Shown here one piece after another: positions 1 to 17,875 of a DNA stretch of 64,000 nt. Position numbers and translations under genes: made by a program. Source of the DNA: Aphelocoma coerulescens (taxonomy: Eukaryota > Chordata > Aves > Passeriformes > Corvidae); the NCBI RefSeq assembly GCF_041296385.1, contig NC_091013.1, positions 72,498,563 to 72,562,562 of the forward strand, read 5' to 3'. The notes under the pieces are model-generated. The model saw only the letters and a program-made list of their open reading frames with translations, did not search any database and was not told where the DNA came from. Numbering within the stretch: the stretch's first letter is position 1; every line of letters starts with the position of its first letter.

Positions 1-190
1 GTCTTTTAAATACATTTGAGGATGGTGACTCAGCCACTTCCCTGGGCAGCCTGTTCCAGTGCTTGACAACCCTTTCAGTGAAGACATTTTTCTGAATATC
101 TAATCCTCCCCTGGCACAAACTGAAGTTGTTTCCTCTCATCCTTTGACTTGTTACTCGGGAAAAGAGACCTGTATCCACCTCACCTGCCT
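1..190 (-). mobile_element. CR1 LINE 3'-end fragment
   Basis: The stretch reads as the reverse complement of the 3' part of an avian CR1 element. It has the characteristic run of 'gggcagcctgttccagtgct', then 'tgaatatctaatcc', then 'tggcacaaactgaag' and 'cttgttactcgggaaaagag'. The copy is cut by the window edge and decays after about position 190. It lies in an intron of FLT3. Identification is by recognition of the family; the exact subfamily is not determined. Confidence 0.8.
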
Positions 191-859
191 TTTGATACAT
201 ATCGGAATGAGCTTCACACTGATACCAGCACCCTGCCCACCTGTGTGCCCACACAGCCCCTTCCTGCCAGCACTGCTGTTCAGGTTTTCACCCCTCATTT
301 GCACATATGCATCAGTTTTATGCTTCTTTGGTCCACTCCTTTGTGGTTGTCTTTGTAGAAGCTCAGCTTGATCATTTTGGTTCACGTGCCCAATTCACTG
401 AAATCGTGAGCACTAAATGCTTGCTGAAAAACAAGACTAAAGCTATTACTGAAACACAGGGTGGCCATCTCAGCTATTGGCTTGCAACTGGTTGTATGCC
501 ATATGGCTGCCATTTTTTTCTCTTAACACTTCTCTGCAACAGGCTTGACTGCCATTTTTTCTGTGCTTGGGAACACTTTAATATATTGCTGTCATCCCTT
601 GCCAGCCCAAGAATGACAAATGTTGACATTTAATGACTGCTTTCCCAAGCTTTCAAATGATCTACACTCACTCAAAAAATTACTTTCCACCTTTGACTGA
701 ATCCTTTTATACTTTGGAAGGGTTTTTTTAGGATGTTCCCAAATGTACTGTCAGTCCAATGAATTTGAAATGAAGATTTGCATGTGACAAAGCATCACAA
801 CCATTTAAATTTTCATTTCTTTGCTGGAGATTTCCAAATCTATGTTACTGCTTTTACAG
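191..859 (+). other. FLT3 intron (3' portion), no feature seen
   Basis: This is non-coding sequence to the right of the CR1 fragment, ending in a pyrimidine-rich acceptor with AG at 858-859. No exon encoding the kinase glycine loop or the catalytic lysine is present here, so those exons must lie left of the window. Confidence 0.7.
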
Positions 860-7246
<6,387 letters not shown>

Positions 7247-8106
7247 TCTGGGTTGTGGATTTGGTCTCAGTATTGTCATAAACCCTGTGTAGGATAAGTG
7301 TTTTGTATCAGCTCTAGGAAGAGAAATTGTTACCAACTGCTGCACTGTTTGCATTTCTTGTGGGCCAGTCCGTGCTAATGTGACTTTGAGAAGAAGGTGT
7401 CATTCATTTGTTTGAATTCAGCAGATCTAGAGCAAGACAAATTTTATGGCTGCCTCTCTACAACTGAATATCTCTTCTCCTGGTGCTGTGTAAATAGTGC
7501 CTGATCAGCTTATTGAATTCATACTGTTCTTGCCACGTTGCAACCAAACATGAGAAAATCCTTCTTTTTGTTTTGTCAATGTTTACAAGCATTGACTATG
7601 CAGCTAAGGAGAGCTGCTGTGATTTCCACAAGTGCTATTCACATCTTCATCTCCAGGTGTCAGTGGTGACTGGAGTCACCAGTTTTAGATGTCCAAATGT
7701 TAAAGTTCTATCAGTCTTGTTTTACAAGGAGCTCTTAATTTGATTGTGTGTAACTGTCTTACCCTGGACATCTCGATGGCTGTGGAGTAGCTGTTGGGTG
7801 TCCAGTTCAAGTGAGTTCATTTTATCAAGATTTAGTTACTCAGGTGGTGTCTACTCAGCCAGGCTACATTCAGCAACTGCTGATGAGACATAGGCACTCA
7901 GAGTGAGTGATTCCTTTCTACCTAAAATAAGCATCTAAAATAACCAGGAGGAGTGATATTTGCAGATAACCTTCTACCTCCCTGGTCTGGAAAATCCAGC
8001 TGGCAGTCTCCAGCTGGAAGTCTCATTTCAGCTGAGTTATAGCTAATTCCATTCATGGGTCTTTGTGTGTTACAATAGCAAATTAAAAAAAAAAAAAATA
8101 ATTTTG

Positions 8107-8112
8107 AATAAA
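8107..8112 (+). terminator. FLT3: Candidate FLT3 polyadenylation signal, proximal
   Basis: AATAAA about 860 bases after the stop codon, followed within 30 bases by a GT-rich stretch (ggtgtgtac) that could serve as the downstream element. Confidence 0.4.
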
Positions 8113-8663
8113 TTATCTTCTGTAGCAATTTAGGTGTGTACTATCATCACTCCAAATCCACAGAATTTGGCCTGTGTGTATGAACTCTGCTGCACTAAAA
8201 TGAAAGTATGTCTCTTCAACTTTCTCATAGACACCCAGGACAATACCCAGAGTCTTGATGTGTTTTCAGTATAGTTAAAAAGACAGCTATTTTCATTATG
8301 AGGTTTAGGAATTTCTAAATGCAACTTTCATCATGACTAATAGGATATATTTGTGTACATCACAGTGGATGAAGACGAGACTATATTGGTTAATAGGGTT
8401 TTTTTTCTCTTTTACATTTTACAAGGTGCTAACTTCAGTTAGGATTTTTCAGAGGCATGTGTTATAAATTAATAACTGTTTGGATAGAATATGCTATCAC
8501 AGAAATTGAGCTGCTCTTAACTAACACTGTCTGAAAATAATGTTGTAATACAATAATTATGATTTGTATATTTTTGTTAATGTTGTTAATAATTACTGAT
8601 GAATCCTCAATATTTTAATCAGATTCAAACTGCTGAAGAGCAATTTGGAGATATTTAGACAGA

Positions 8664-8669
8664 AATAAA
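8664..8669 (+). terminator. FLT3: Candidate FLT3 polyadenylation signal, distal
   Basis: AATAAA about 1.4 kb after the stop codon, followed by 'aaatgtgtatta'. It is an alternative to the proximal signal. Confidence 0.35.
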
Positions 8670-9689
8670 TTTCAACATTGCATTCTCTGGAAAATGTGTA
8701 TTATTTTAACATACCCATAACAGTCTGAAAATGTTCATATGCCAGATGTCACTGTTCAGCACTGTTAGCACACAGCCTGCAGTGGCTGGACAGTGGGAAT
8801 TGAGTGTCTTGTGCAGACAGGAGTTTTCAGCCTTCAGAGTTAGAGGAACCTAATGCTGAACTGGTCACTTCCAAGCCTGGCTGGCCTTAGAAACTAAGCA
8901 GATGTGAACTTGGCTCAAAGAGGAGCAGCTGGGAATCCCATGTACTTAAAAACATGCCAGGGAGTTGTGTCACATGTTTTTCCACAAGATTTAAAAAGAA
9001 CTGGACATAGATCAACCGGCCCCATTATCACTGCTAAGCTGAGATTTGGGAATACAAAGGCAAATAGAGAATCTTGGAGTAAGTACAGTTTCTCATGATT
9101 CACACATGAAAAGCAGCTCAGGCAACACAGCACTCTGTGATGAAGAGCAAACCCCCGTGTAAGGGCTGAACATAGAAGAGAGAGATGGAACAAAGCTACA
9201 GGAGGTATTGAGTGAAAAATAATTTCTTTTAGGACATTTCCTTTCCTGGATGCTTTCAACACAACTTAGCAAAGTGGTGGTCCATTCCTGAGGCTTATGC
9301 AGAGCCACAGACAGTGCTGTTTAGGGAGCAGTTTCATGATTCTTGAAGGGAGATGCCCACATTTCTCTCATTAGGATCCAGACCCCTAATCTGTGCCTCC
9401 AGAAGCACGTTGTCAGGAGAAAGTGGTGCTTTCCCCCTGTAGTGAATGGAGAGAGTTAAGCTTGTTTGAAGACCTCCAGCAGAGATGCCTTTAGTCTAAG
9501 GTGGATGCCTTAAGCTAGGCACAGACTGACAAAGATTCAGTAATCATTAATCCCGGAAGAAGAGCAATAGAAGGGATTGAAGTCAATTAAAAGCGCTGAA
9601 GGGCAAAGGACACTGAGCTCTCCCTCGTAACAGTAACAGAAATAAGAAGAAACATAATTTGACAACCCAAGCTGAAAGACAGGATGGCG

Positions 9690-9910
9690 CTGGGGAATCT
9701 GCCCGAATTTTCTTTCCCCCCTATCTGCAAGAGCACACCTCGGAGCCGGCAGCCCTGTCCCGAGGAGCTGCTCCCGCGGGATGCCCGGGCACAGGCGGCC
9801 CCGTTCCGCCGCCGCAGCCGGCACTAGGTGGAGCTCCGCGACCGCGGCTGCCGGGCGGACGGGGCCGAGGGGCGCTGGGCAGGGGACAAGGAGCAGGGCT
9901 GGCGCTCAGC
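9690..9910. promoter_or_regulatory. Small CpG-rich patch
   Basis: A sharply bounded C+G-rich, CpG-dense island in A+T-rich surroundings, about 2.4 kb after the FLT3 stop codon. Open frames on both strands here are side effects of the composition (Pro/Gly/Arg/Ala rich) with no recognisable domain. It could be a small promoter or an enhancer-type island. Confidence 0.4.
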
Positions 9911-12329
9911 AGGGGGACTTGGGCCAGCCGCAGTGTCTGAGCCACAGGATAGCAGGACTGGGGACGTGAGTGTCGGTCAAAAGGGCTCCACAGCCAAAAC
10001 CTCGTAGCACTGATGGGACAAGCCCAGTACCAGCACAAACCACTCAGCCCCCTCACAGCGTTTTCCCAGACAACCATGTCCATGTGTGACAGGCAGCAGG
10101 GACCAAAACAATAAGACACCCTTCTCTGTCCCGATCAAGAGAAACTGGAAGTGCTTCTCCAACACGTCGTGCTTTTGGGTTTGGGATACCTGGGATGGGT
10201 TCTGTGGGGTCCCTCTGAGAGAAGCTGGGACTAACCATGTGTTAAACCAGAAGGGAAGTGCAGAAGTGACCCTGTCATGCATGCTAGCAGTGGCTTTCAG
10301 TCCACATGTTCATGAAAGGCAATGAAGAAATCTAAGGTAAAAGTTGCTCCAGAGCTATTTGCAGATGGTTATTTTTTAGGAGGCAAAACTTCTGCTGGAA
10401 ATTATTTCAGAGGCAAAAAATCAAAGCAGACTGAAGATAAGTGGATCCCATGGAGCTGGATACACCAAATCTCAGCCCCCTTCTCCCAGACACTGAATTA
10501 GATCAAGTGCTCAGTGGCTCAGGGCTCAGGCTTCCCACTCTGCCGCCTTCCCGCCCTCATCAATGGCTAATTAATTAGACCATGCAAAGGAAAACAGCTT
10601 TTAAAAAAGGACACAAAAAGACCCACCGAGATCTGTGGTTGAGAATGTCTCAAATGGCTTCAGAAAGAGCTGGAACCCGAGCCCAGCTCCTTCTCACCCT
10701 TAGTGAGCACCCCAGCATTATGGAATGGCCTGGAAGGAGTCCCTTCCAGGCAGGGTGTCTGACATCTGGGCTGGATTCATGCTTCCTGAAATGCTTCATA
10801 ATGATGAGATAAATAGTGCAGCTGCTCAGGGGCAGGGATCCTGCCTTATAGGTGGCTGACAGATTGAAAATTGGGTGTTTAATTATGTGCTGGAAAACTG
10901 ATAGAGTTACACTCCTAGAGGAAGTGTAGGTGCCCTGGGGCACAATTTGGTTCAGATCTCAGCTAAGAATGAATTTTGAAGACTTGTTTGTGGAGAGAGG
11001 TGGGAAATTGGTGATACTTCTGTGGTCACCTCCACAGAGGCACATAAAGTCTGGAGTGAGATCCAGTTCATTTAAACACTGCTTAGCTAGGATGAAAAGA
11101 GACAGGACATCCTGACAGTGACCCACTCCTGCTGCCATGTATTGCCTACACCTGTTCATGATCCTTTGCACCACAGCCAGGCTTTGACACTTAGTTTTGG
11201 CTGCCCAGAGAAGCCTCCTTTCAGCGGCACTAGGGTTTCTCTCCGTGCTGTATGCTGTGTGTACGTCACCATCTTCCAGCTGAAGAAAACCCAGAAGTTA
11301 CTTCTAATGACAGTCCTCCAGTCCCACCAGTGCCATGACAGCCCTGTTTTCAGAGGAGGGTTGGAGGCTTCAGATCCTAAAAAAGAAAGAGATGCCTAGC
11401 TCTAGTTTCCCACATATTTCTCTTGAAGAAGCAATTACGTGATGTGTACTGGGTTCTCCTTTGCTAAAGCCTCCTGTGTATAGGGTTGCCCTGGGTGAGG
11501 AGGGGCTGTGAAGCTAAACTGACACCGGGCTGGGCTGGTCCCTGGGAGCTGAATCACAGAGGAGGCCCCAGGGGAGGGGAGTGTGGGCCACAGCTGGGAA
11601 GCTGGCTCTGGGTCTGCCTGGCCCTACCTTCTGCTCCTTCTGGGGCTTCTTTTCGGACCAGAAACAAAATGTGATGAGACTCCTTTTCCCTCTCAGGTAC
11701 TAGAATAAAACAGCTGGGAGCAAATGTGGGATGGTGGAGAGCAGGCAGGTACCAATTCCTCCTTGGAGCCAGAAGGACTAAGGGTTTGGGTTGGAGAGTA
11801 CAGGTGTGTCTGTGGAGAAATATGAATCTTCTTCTGCCTTCCTACAGCCCCATCATAAAGCAAGGTCCCATGTGGGAGCCTTGGCCTGCTCCCTGCCAGG
11901 CCAAAGAAGCGCTTGGCACTTGCCTGCTTTGGACTCCTATATTTCGTAGCGTGAAATATGATCCACAAAGCACCATGGCCCTGTAGGGATGTGTACAATT
12001 ATGGTCTGGCAAACAAGAAGCCATCTACATGGGTCAGCAACACCCTGGGCCTCCTCTCACTGAAGGGGTTTGTAGGATTGGGCTTGCCTCAGAACACAAG
12101 GCTGAGGGAGACAGTGGTATGGGGCAACCACCCCAAAGCATCTTGCCAAGGAAGGGCCTGGAGCAGAGGGAATGAGGGGGAAAAATCGGCAAGACTTGCA
12201 GGTTGTGGAGCTGGGGACAATGCACCCAGGGGGCGTGCATCACCTCCCTGCTAAGGTTTCAAAGATGGGAGATGTATAAAATTAATCAGTGAGGAAAGCA
12301 GTGAGGGCATCAGCTCAAATTCGGTGTTT

Positions 12330-12800
12330 TGCTTGGCACGGGAGCCGGCACTAGTGTTAGTGGCTCCATCCCACCAGCTGGGCCAGGGCTTGCGGTTTCC
12401 CGGGGAGTGGCGTGGCTCTGAAGGAGGGCTGGGAGACCGGGGAGCAACCTCTGCCTCGGTGTCCCGGGCCGGCCGTGCCTCGCCGCGAAGCCGAGAGCGT
12501 GAGGCTGGGCAGCACCGCGCTCCCGCCGCATCCCGTGCCGGGCGCTGCCGGGCCCGGGGAAGATAACAGCGGCCCTGCGTGCTGCGGGGAGCGTCCGTGG
12601 GTGGGAGGGGGGTGTCCTTGGGGGGCAGGGGCGATAACAGCCGTACCCTGGACTCCCCTTCCGTGACAGGGACCGCCCCTGCCCGGCCCGCGCCGTCGGG
12701 GCCGTCCTGCGGATGCGCGCTGCCGGTGACTCACGGCTCCCGTGATCAGGTCCCGGCCGTCCCAGGCGGGACATGCCAGCAGGGGCCGGGCACAAGCGCT
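12330..12800. promoter_or_regulatory. CpG island about 5 kb upstream of CDX2
   Basis: A dense CpG run of several hundred bases followed by an A-rich stretch (12845-12915). No recognisable protein is encoded in any frame. It may be a distal CDX2 promoter or enhancer, or the start of a non-coding transcript. Confidence 0.45.
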
Positions 12801-13089
12801 CTGCAGGCAGCCTGGGCGCCCTGGTGCGGCAATCTTTCTCTGTGGCATTTAAAAAAGATAATAAAGTAAGGCAAAATCAAGTAAAGAAAAGTAATAAACT
12901 AAACTAAAATAAAATCCAACCAAAGCTCTTTCCTTGACCATCAGAGGTGTGCCAGCCACTGGACCTGAGAGACTAGGGACACCCTCACAAGCCTCTGGCT
13001 GCAGAAACCTCTGGTGTATCATACGACTTTTTTTTCTTCTTCCCTGTTTACGTCCCTGTTTCCTGAAGGGGAACAGAGCCGTGTGAACT

Positions 13090-14960
13090 CAGGCCTGGCA
13101 GCACCTGTGCAAAGGGGCAGGGCCTGCCGGGGCCGCAGGGCCGGCCCGTGGCGGTGCTGGTGCGGGCGACTGTGCCCCGGCCAGGCACAAGGTGCCCCCT
13201 TCCCTCCCAGTCTGCTTTCTTCCGAGCAACGCGAATCCGCTCGGGAGCGAGCGTTCAGCATCTAACCCCCTCCTAGAGGCATGTGCTTAAACAAGACGAG
13301 TGTCAACCCCAGGATAAAAGTATTGGGTTATTCTGCAAGGTAATCTACATCAAAGCCTCGGGGGTTGCCGGCTTGAAAAGATCCAAGATGTTTTCTAAGT
13401 CCTTATCATGTCTGTGCTTAGGGGGAGTCATAAATTCCACAGGTCGGACTAACTAACACACGATTCCTCCTTCCCTTCTCTCTCCATGGCCGTCAAAGGG
13501 CTTTCAAGGGGGCTTTTTTTTTTTTTTTTTTCTTTACCTTGCAAACAGCGCTCCCGGTTCCGTGTAGTTAAGGTGGAAGGAGACGGGAAGATCTCTCCCC
13601 CATCCCACCCCAAGATTCCCCTAAATCACAGAAAAATAAATTATTTCAACCACAAAACTAGTAGAAATAAAGACGGTGAATCCGCATCCCCGCAGGGCTC
13701 CCGCCGAGTGGGAACAGTTTGTGGAGGAGGGATCGCGGGTGCTGCGCGGCGCTCGGCCCTTCCCGTGGCTTATGGGGACGTCGCTGACCTGGGACGGGGG
13801 TCTCGAGCTGTGCTGCTCGAGCCATTATCCCCCAGTCCGCGCCAGCTCCGTGGCCCGAGGCGACGATGAGCGCTGGCTCCGCAGCTAGGTGATGCGAGCA
13901 CCGCCTGCCCGGAGTCCGAGGGCCCGGCAGCGGGCATAGCGCCCTGCCCCCGGCACTTCCCCGCAGTCGTACCGCTGCCCTGACTCCCCCCGGAATAATG
14001 TCGGTAATTATTTTTTCAGATCAAGCAGCAAGGCTGAGGCTGAAGGAGGAAGGCGGGGAGCCCGGCGTCTGCCCAGGAGGCAGCCCTGGGTGAAACAGCC
14101 CTACGGGGGAAATATCGGGGTCAGCATGGAGACGCGGGGGAAGATATTTCCTTGCGAACGGTGTCCCCCATCCGGCACTTGTCACCTTGAGAGGCGTTGG
14201 GTCGCAGTTCCCTGCTCAGGATCTAACTAAATAGGAAAAAAACGGAGGAAGCAAAAAGAGAGAGATCCGGCCTTCGCCCACGCTCCAGTGTCGGGGTCTG
14301 GTCCCAGGGTCCCCAATCCTCTCCCGGCTCTGCCGCTCTGGGCCGGAGCTAAAGAGAAAACCCGAGACGAAAGCAGAGAGGGAGTGGGCAGAACGGAGAG
14401 GAGAAAAGGGGTGAAACCCGGCCGAGAGATATAGCCTCTCTCCCCAACCTCCTTGAGAAGCCCCGATAGCTGGGTAGGGCCGGAGGGGGGACGAATCCTG
14501 TGCCAGTCACAATGAAAACAAGCCCGAAGAGCCGCAAAGCCATCTAGGAGTGCGCGCATCGGGATCCCGCTTATTTTGAGACAAGAGTTTCCCGGGGCAG
14601 CGTGTCCCCATCCCCAGCAGCTGCCACGGGTCGCGTACGAGGAGCAGCTGCGCGGCGGCAGAGGATGCTCCGGAGCATTTATCCGCGGGGGAAGAGAGGA
14701 CTCGTCCCCATCTCGCCGCCGACCCGGGTTAGGGTATGGCTGGTGGGGCCCGGTCTCCCCAAGTTCTCCCCGTACTCGGAGGGCAGCTGGGATCACTATC
14801 AGAACTGCAAAGTAGCAGCGCAGCGCTCTGGCTGCCATTCCCGGTAGTCGCGGTGCTGCCTCGGAGCCTTATCCTGATCCTTCACCGAAGACCCAGGATT
14901 CTCATCCGACCCCGCGGCCGACGGCCCCCAGCCCGGACAGCTCGGGCTGGCGTCGGGTGT
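13090..14960. promoter_or_regulatory. CpG-rich upstream domain of CDX2
   Basis: Interrupted CpG-dense segments (about 13090-13260, 13680-13990, 14240-14960) run towards the CDX2 promoter. Such broad CpG domains are typical of developmental transcription-factor loci controlled by Polycomb. That role is inferred from the pattern, not shown by sequence. Confidence 0.45.
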
Positions 14961-16442
14961 CACCCCAAAAAGCTGTCACCTGCCTGCCAGGGATTCTCTG
15001 ATGGAGCTTTAGACACTGAACCGGGCTGTTTCGGGGTTGATCAGGGTTGTAGTGTGTTTTATTACAATATCTCCAGAGTTTTGTCGTTTTAATGGCCCCT
15101 TTCTCCATTTATGGCATCATCAAACTCACATCTGCATAGATCGGCTCTGTCGGTGCTTATCGGGAGAGGCTATTACATTGAAAGGACAGAGCATTTCCTT
15201 TCCAGAGTTACATTTCAGTCTCCTGCTGAGACAGCGGTGAGAGCTCCAAGCCCCTCTCCCTCTTGTCGTTATCCAACCGTCGGGGCGGGGGGAAAGTGTC
15301 ATGATGGGAACAGGCAACACAGAGAGAAATTCCCTCCAGAGAAAGCGTCTGGCAGGCATCTCTGCATCCCTGCTGCTGTGCTGCTGTTATCGCAGGGTCG
15401 CAACCGCGGCCGCCTGCGACCCTGCGAACAAGTGACTGTGTGGGCGCAGGCATGTGTGCAGGGTGGGATACCCCGTTCCTCGCATCCGGAGCATCCACAG
15501 CGGCTCCGGGGGGGCCGTCTGTGGCCTCTTGCCCAGGAGAGATGCTCCATCCTTTCCTACATGAGCGTCCTGGTCTCCCAGGGCCACTGACACTGGAACC
15601 TTTCGGACATTTTGAGAGAGGTCACTGAATTACTCCCACTGGCGTTAAAGCACTGCTCCGCGTCAGCCCCACCCTCAGCTGCAACGATAGAACAGGGGGA
15701 ATGAGAGGGAGATTTTCAGAGAGTGGGTTCGGGATATCTGCCTTTGCAGAGCTGAAATGCGCCCTCAGCTGCAAGACGCCCCGTCTCAGTGACACTCCAC
15801 AGTGTGCAGAACAGCCACCCACGTGGAAAGAAAAATACCCCTGGGACACGACCACGTGGATCTCTGTATGTAGTACCCGGGACACGGGTGTCCGGGACAG
15901 CGCGGGGCCCGTTGGGGGACCCCCGGTAGGACCGAGCCGCAGCCGCCCCAAGGGACCGGAGAGCCGGTGAGAATGGCTGAGGCGGTGCTGCGCTGCTCCG
16001 GCGGAACGTGCTGGGAAAACGGGGGGACGTTCCCGTCCTCATCCATTTTTTCTCGGCGGGTGAAAGGTTTCCTCGCTGTGTCATGGGAAAAGATGCGAAT
16101 ATGCAAACGTCGTTTCGCATTGTCCCCGCTCAGGGTGAAAAGTTAAAGCATAAAAGCGGCGGGGGGAAGCTGAGAGGGGGTCGCCTCTTCAAAGGGGACT
16201 GGCTGGGCCGGGGGAGCCGGCTGCCGCTTGCCTGGGAGCCGCCCTTCCAGGGCCAGCATTTCCAGAGGGTTTCCAAGGAGTCGGGGAGGGAAGAAGTGAG
16301 TGTGCCCGGAGGGACAAGCCTTCGGGTTCCTCGCGGGTTCGGCCGCGCTACAGCGAGGGAATCGCCCAGTGAGGTGGCAGGCTTTGGGAGGAGGTTGATG
16401 GTTCCCTCCTTGAGGAAAACCATCCCCTGCCTCGGTCCCAAG

Positions 16443-16467
16443 CCCCCCCCCCCCCCCCCCCCCCCCC
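16443..16467 (+). repeat. Poly-C tract of 25
   Basis: Twenty-five consecutive C (poly-G on the other strand) about 900 bases upstream of the CDX2 start codon. It could form a G-quadruplex or i-motif, and its length may be unreliable for sequencing reasons. Confidence 0.9.
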
Positions 16468-16929
16468 ACCGCGCGGCGGGATGATCCGGCCTCGCTCCAG
16501 GTGGATCTGAGGACAGAGGGTGTTTCAGACGAAGGCACCCCCAGTCCTCGTCCTTTCCCGGACCTGCTGGGCGCGCCCAGCCTCGAATCTCTGCAGGCAC
16601 ACGCGGAGGAAGGAGACAGCGCCCTTGGAGGGGGGGATTTCTCCTCTTACCTCGCCTTCATCGCCCATGACCGAGTGGGAGCGGGAGCGGGTGGGAAGCG
16701 TTTTAGAAAAAGCAGTAGGCCGTCGCGATGGGGTTTGTTGCTTAAAACAACCACGACAAAATAGCTTTGTGGATTTTTAATCAAAACTCCCTCCTCTTCC
16801 GCCCCTTCCCCACCCCCCCACCTCCCAGCCCCAAAGCACAGAGAAGAGCTGGCTAAAGTGCTGCCTAGAGATCGGCCGTGATACACGGCTCCCATATTCC
16901 CACCCTCGCCCTTAGATCTCCCTCTCTGT

Positions 16930-17373
16930 CTTTTGCAAGTCTCTTGATTTCATCCTTTGAACCTGTGATTGGAGGTTAAAGTGCACCAGGTTGCAATGGA
17001 AGGAGGAAGCTCTTAAACAATAAAGGCTTGAATATTTAGCTGTGATCAGGTCGCTGCCCTCTCCTTATCTTTTTAAATGCAAATCGTCTTTTAGGGGTAG
17101 TAGCTATATACCCAGCGCCTCTCCACGTCACCTGCCTTTGGTGTGTCTGGGCCATTACTAATAGAGCCTTGTAAACAATCGTTAATCATGTAAGGACTGC
17201 CGGCCATTGGATTCGGACCGGGAGCGCGGAGGAGCGCGGAGCGCAGCGCGGGGCCGCGGCCCCTCCGCCTGCCCCCTCCCCGCCCCGGGCAGCCCGGCCC
17301 CAGGCAGCAGCAGGCGCGCCGCGGCGAGAGCCCCGAGCAGCATGTGGAGAGCCGCCGCCGGGGCCCCGCCAGC
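16930..17373 (+). promoter_or_regulatory. CDX2: CDX2 promoter and 5'UTR
   Basis: The region directly upstream of the CDX2 start codon changes from A+T-rich motif-dense sequence to a CpG-rich leader. Motifs seen: CCTTTGAA at 16954-16961 (a TCF/LEF site on the reverse strand), CAATAAA at 17018-17024 (a CDX-type TTTATTG site on the reverse strand), TATATA at 17105-17110 as a possible TATA element, and GTTAATCAT near 17182. Wnt/TCF control and CDX self-regulation are known for mammalian Cdx genes; the sites here are motif matches only. The transcription start is not determined; a start about 30 bases after the TATA element would give a leader of about 235 nt. Confidence 0.55.
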
Positions 17374-17875
17374 ATGTACGTGAGCTACCTCTTGGAGAAG
17401 GACGGGCCCATGTACCCCGGCCCGGTGCGGCACTCGGGGGGGCTTAACCTGGCGGCGCAGAACTTCGTTGGTGCCCCGCAGTACGCGGATTACGGCGGGT
17501 ACCATGTGAACCTCGACGGCGCCCAGTCCCCCGGGCCGGCCTGGCCCGCGCCCTACGCCGCCCCGCTCCGCGACGACTGGGGCACCTATGGCCAAGGGGC
17601 GCCGCCGGCCTCCGGCGCCGTCCACGGCCTCAACGGGGGCTCCCCCGCCGCCCCCATGGCCTACAGCCCCGCCGACTACCACCACCACCACCACCACCCG
17701 CACGCCCACCACCACGCCGGCCCCGCGCCCCACTGCTCCGCCGGGGTCATGCAGCCCCTCAACGCCGCCAGCGCCGCCGCCAGCGCCGCCCCCGAGCCGC
17801 TGTCCCCCGGTGGGCAGCGCCGCGGCCTCTGCGAGTGGATGAGGAAGCCGGCGCAGCCCCCGCTCAGCAGCCAGG
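17374..17875 (+). CDS. CDX2: CDX2 exon 1
   Basis: 502 nt coding: the N-terminal activation domain, the His-rich tract, and the CEWMRKPAQ motif up to SSQ plus one base. Donor 'gtaagt' at 17876. It is very C+G-rich throughout. Confidence 0.94.

Larger units (their letters stand above)
7247..8690 (+). other. FLT3: FLT3 3'UTR (probable)
   Basis: A+T-rich non-coding sequence directly after the FLT3 stop codon with no further exon. Two canonical polyadenylation hexamers on the + strand give alternative ends, at 8107-8112 and 8664-8669. The true end cannot be fixed without transcript data. Confidence 0.55.
8691..16900. other. FLT3-CDX2 intergenic interval, no gene recognised
   Basis: Apart from the CpG-rich patches listed separately, I see no coding exon, RNA gene or clear transposon. 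I looked specifically for URAD, which lies here in mammals. Its hallmark motifs (a His-Pro-Asp-Leu-Ala-Gly loop and the Phe-Gly-Phe-Pro-Phe segment) are absent from the frames I read. The left part (to about 9600) is A+T-rich. The right part (from about 12300) becomes progressively C+G-rich towards CDX2. Confidence 0.65.

Noticed and set aside
14227..14838. A 203-codon minus-strand frame upstream of CDX2
   Set aside because: Composition-driven, no domain, no matching splice or promoter evidence.
17344..17373. In-frame ATG ten codons upstream of the CDX2 start
   Set aside because: The added residues are absent from known CDX2 proteins, while the ATG at 17374 begins the conserved MYVSYLL and has a good context.
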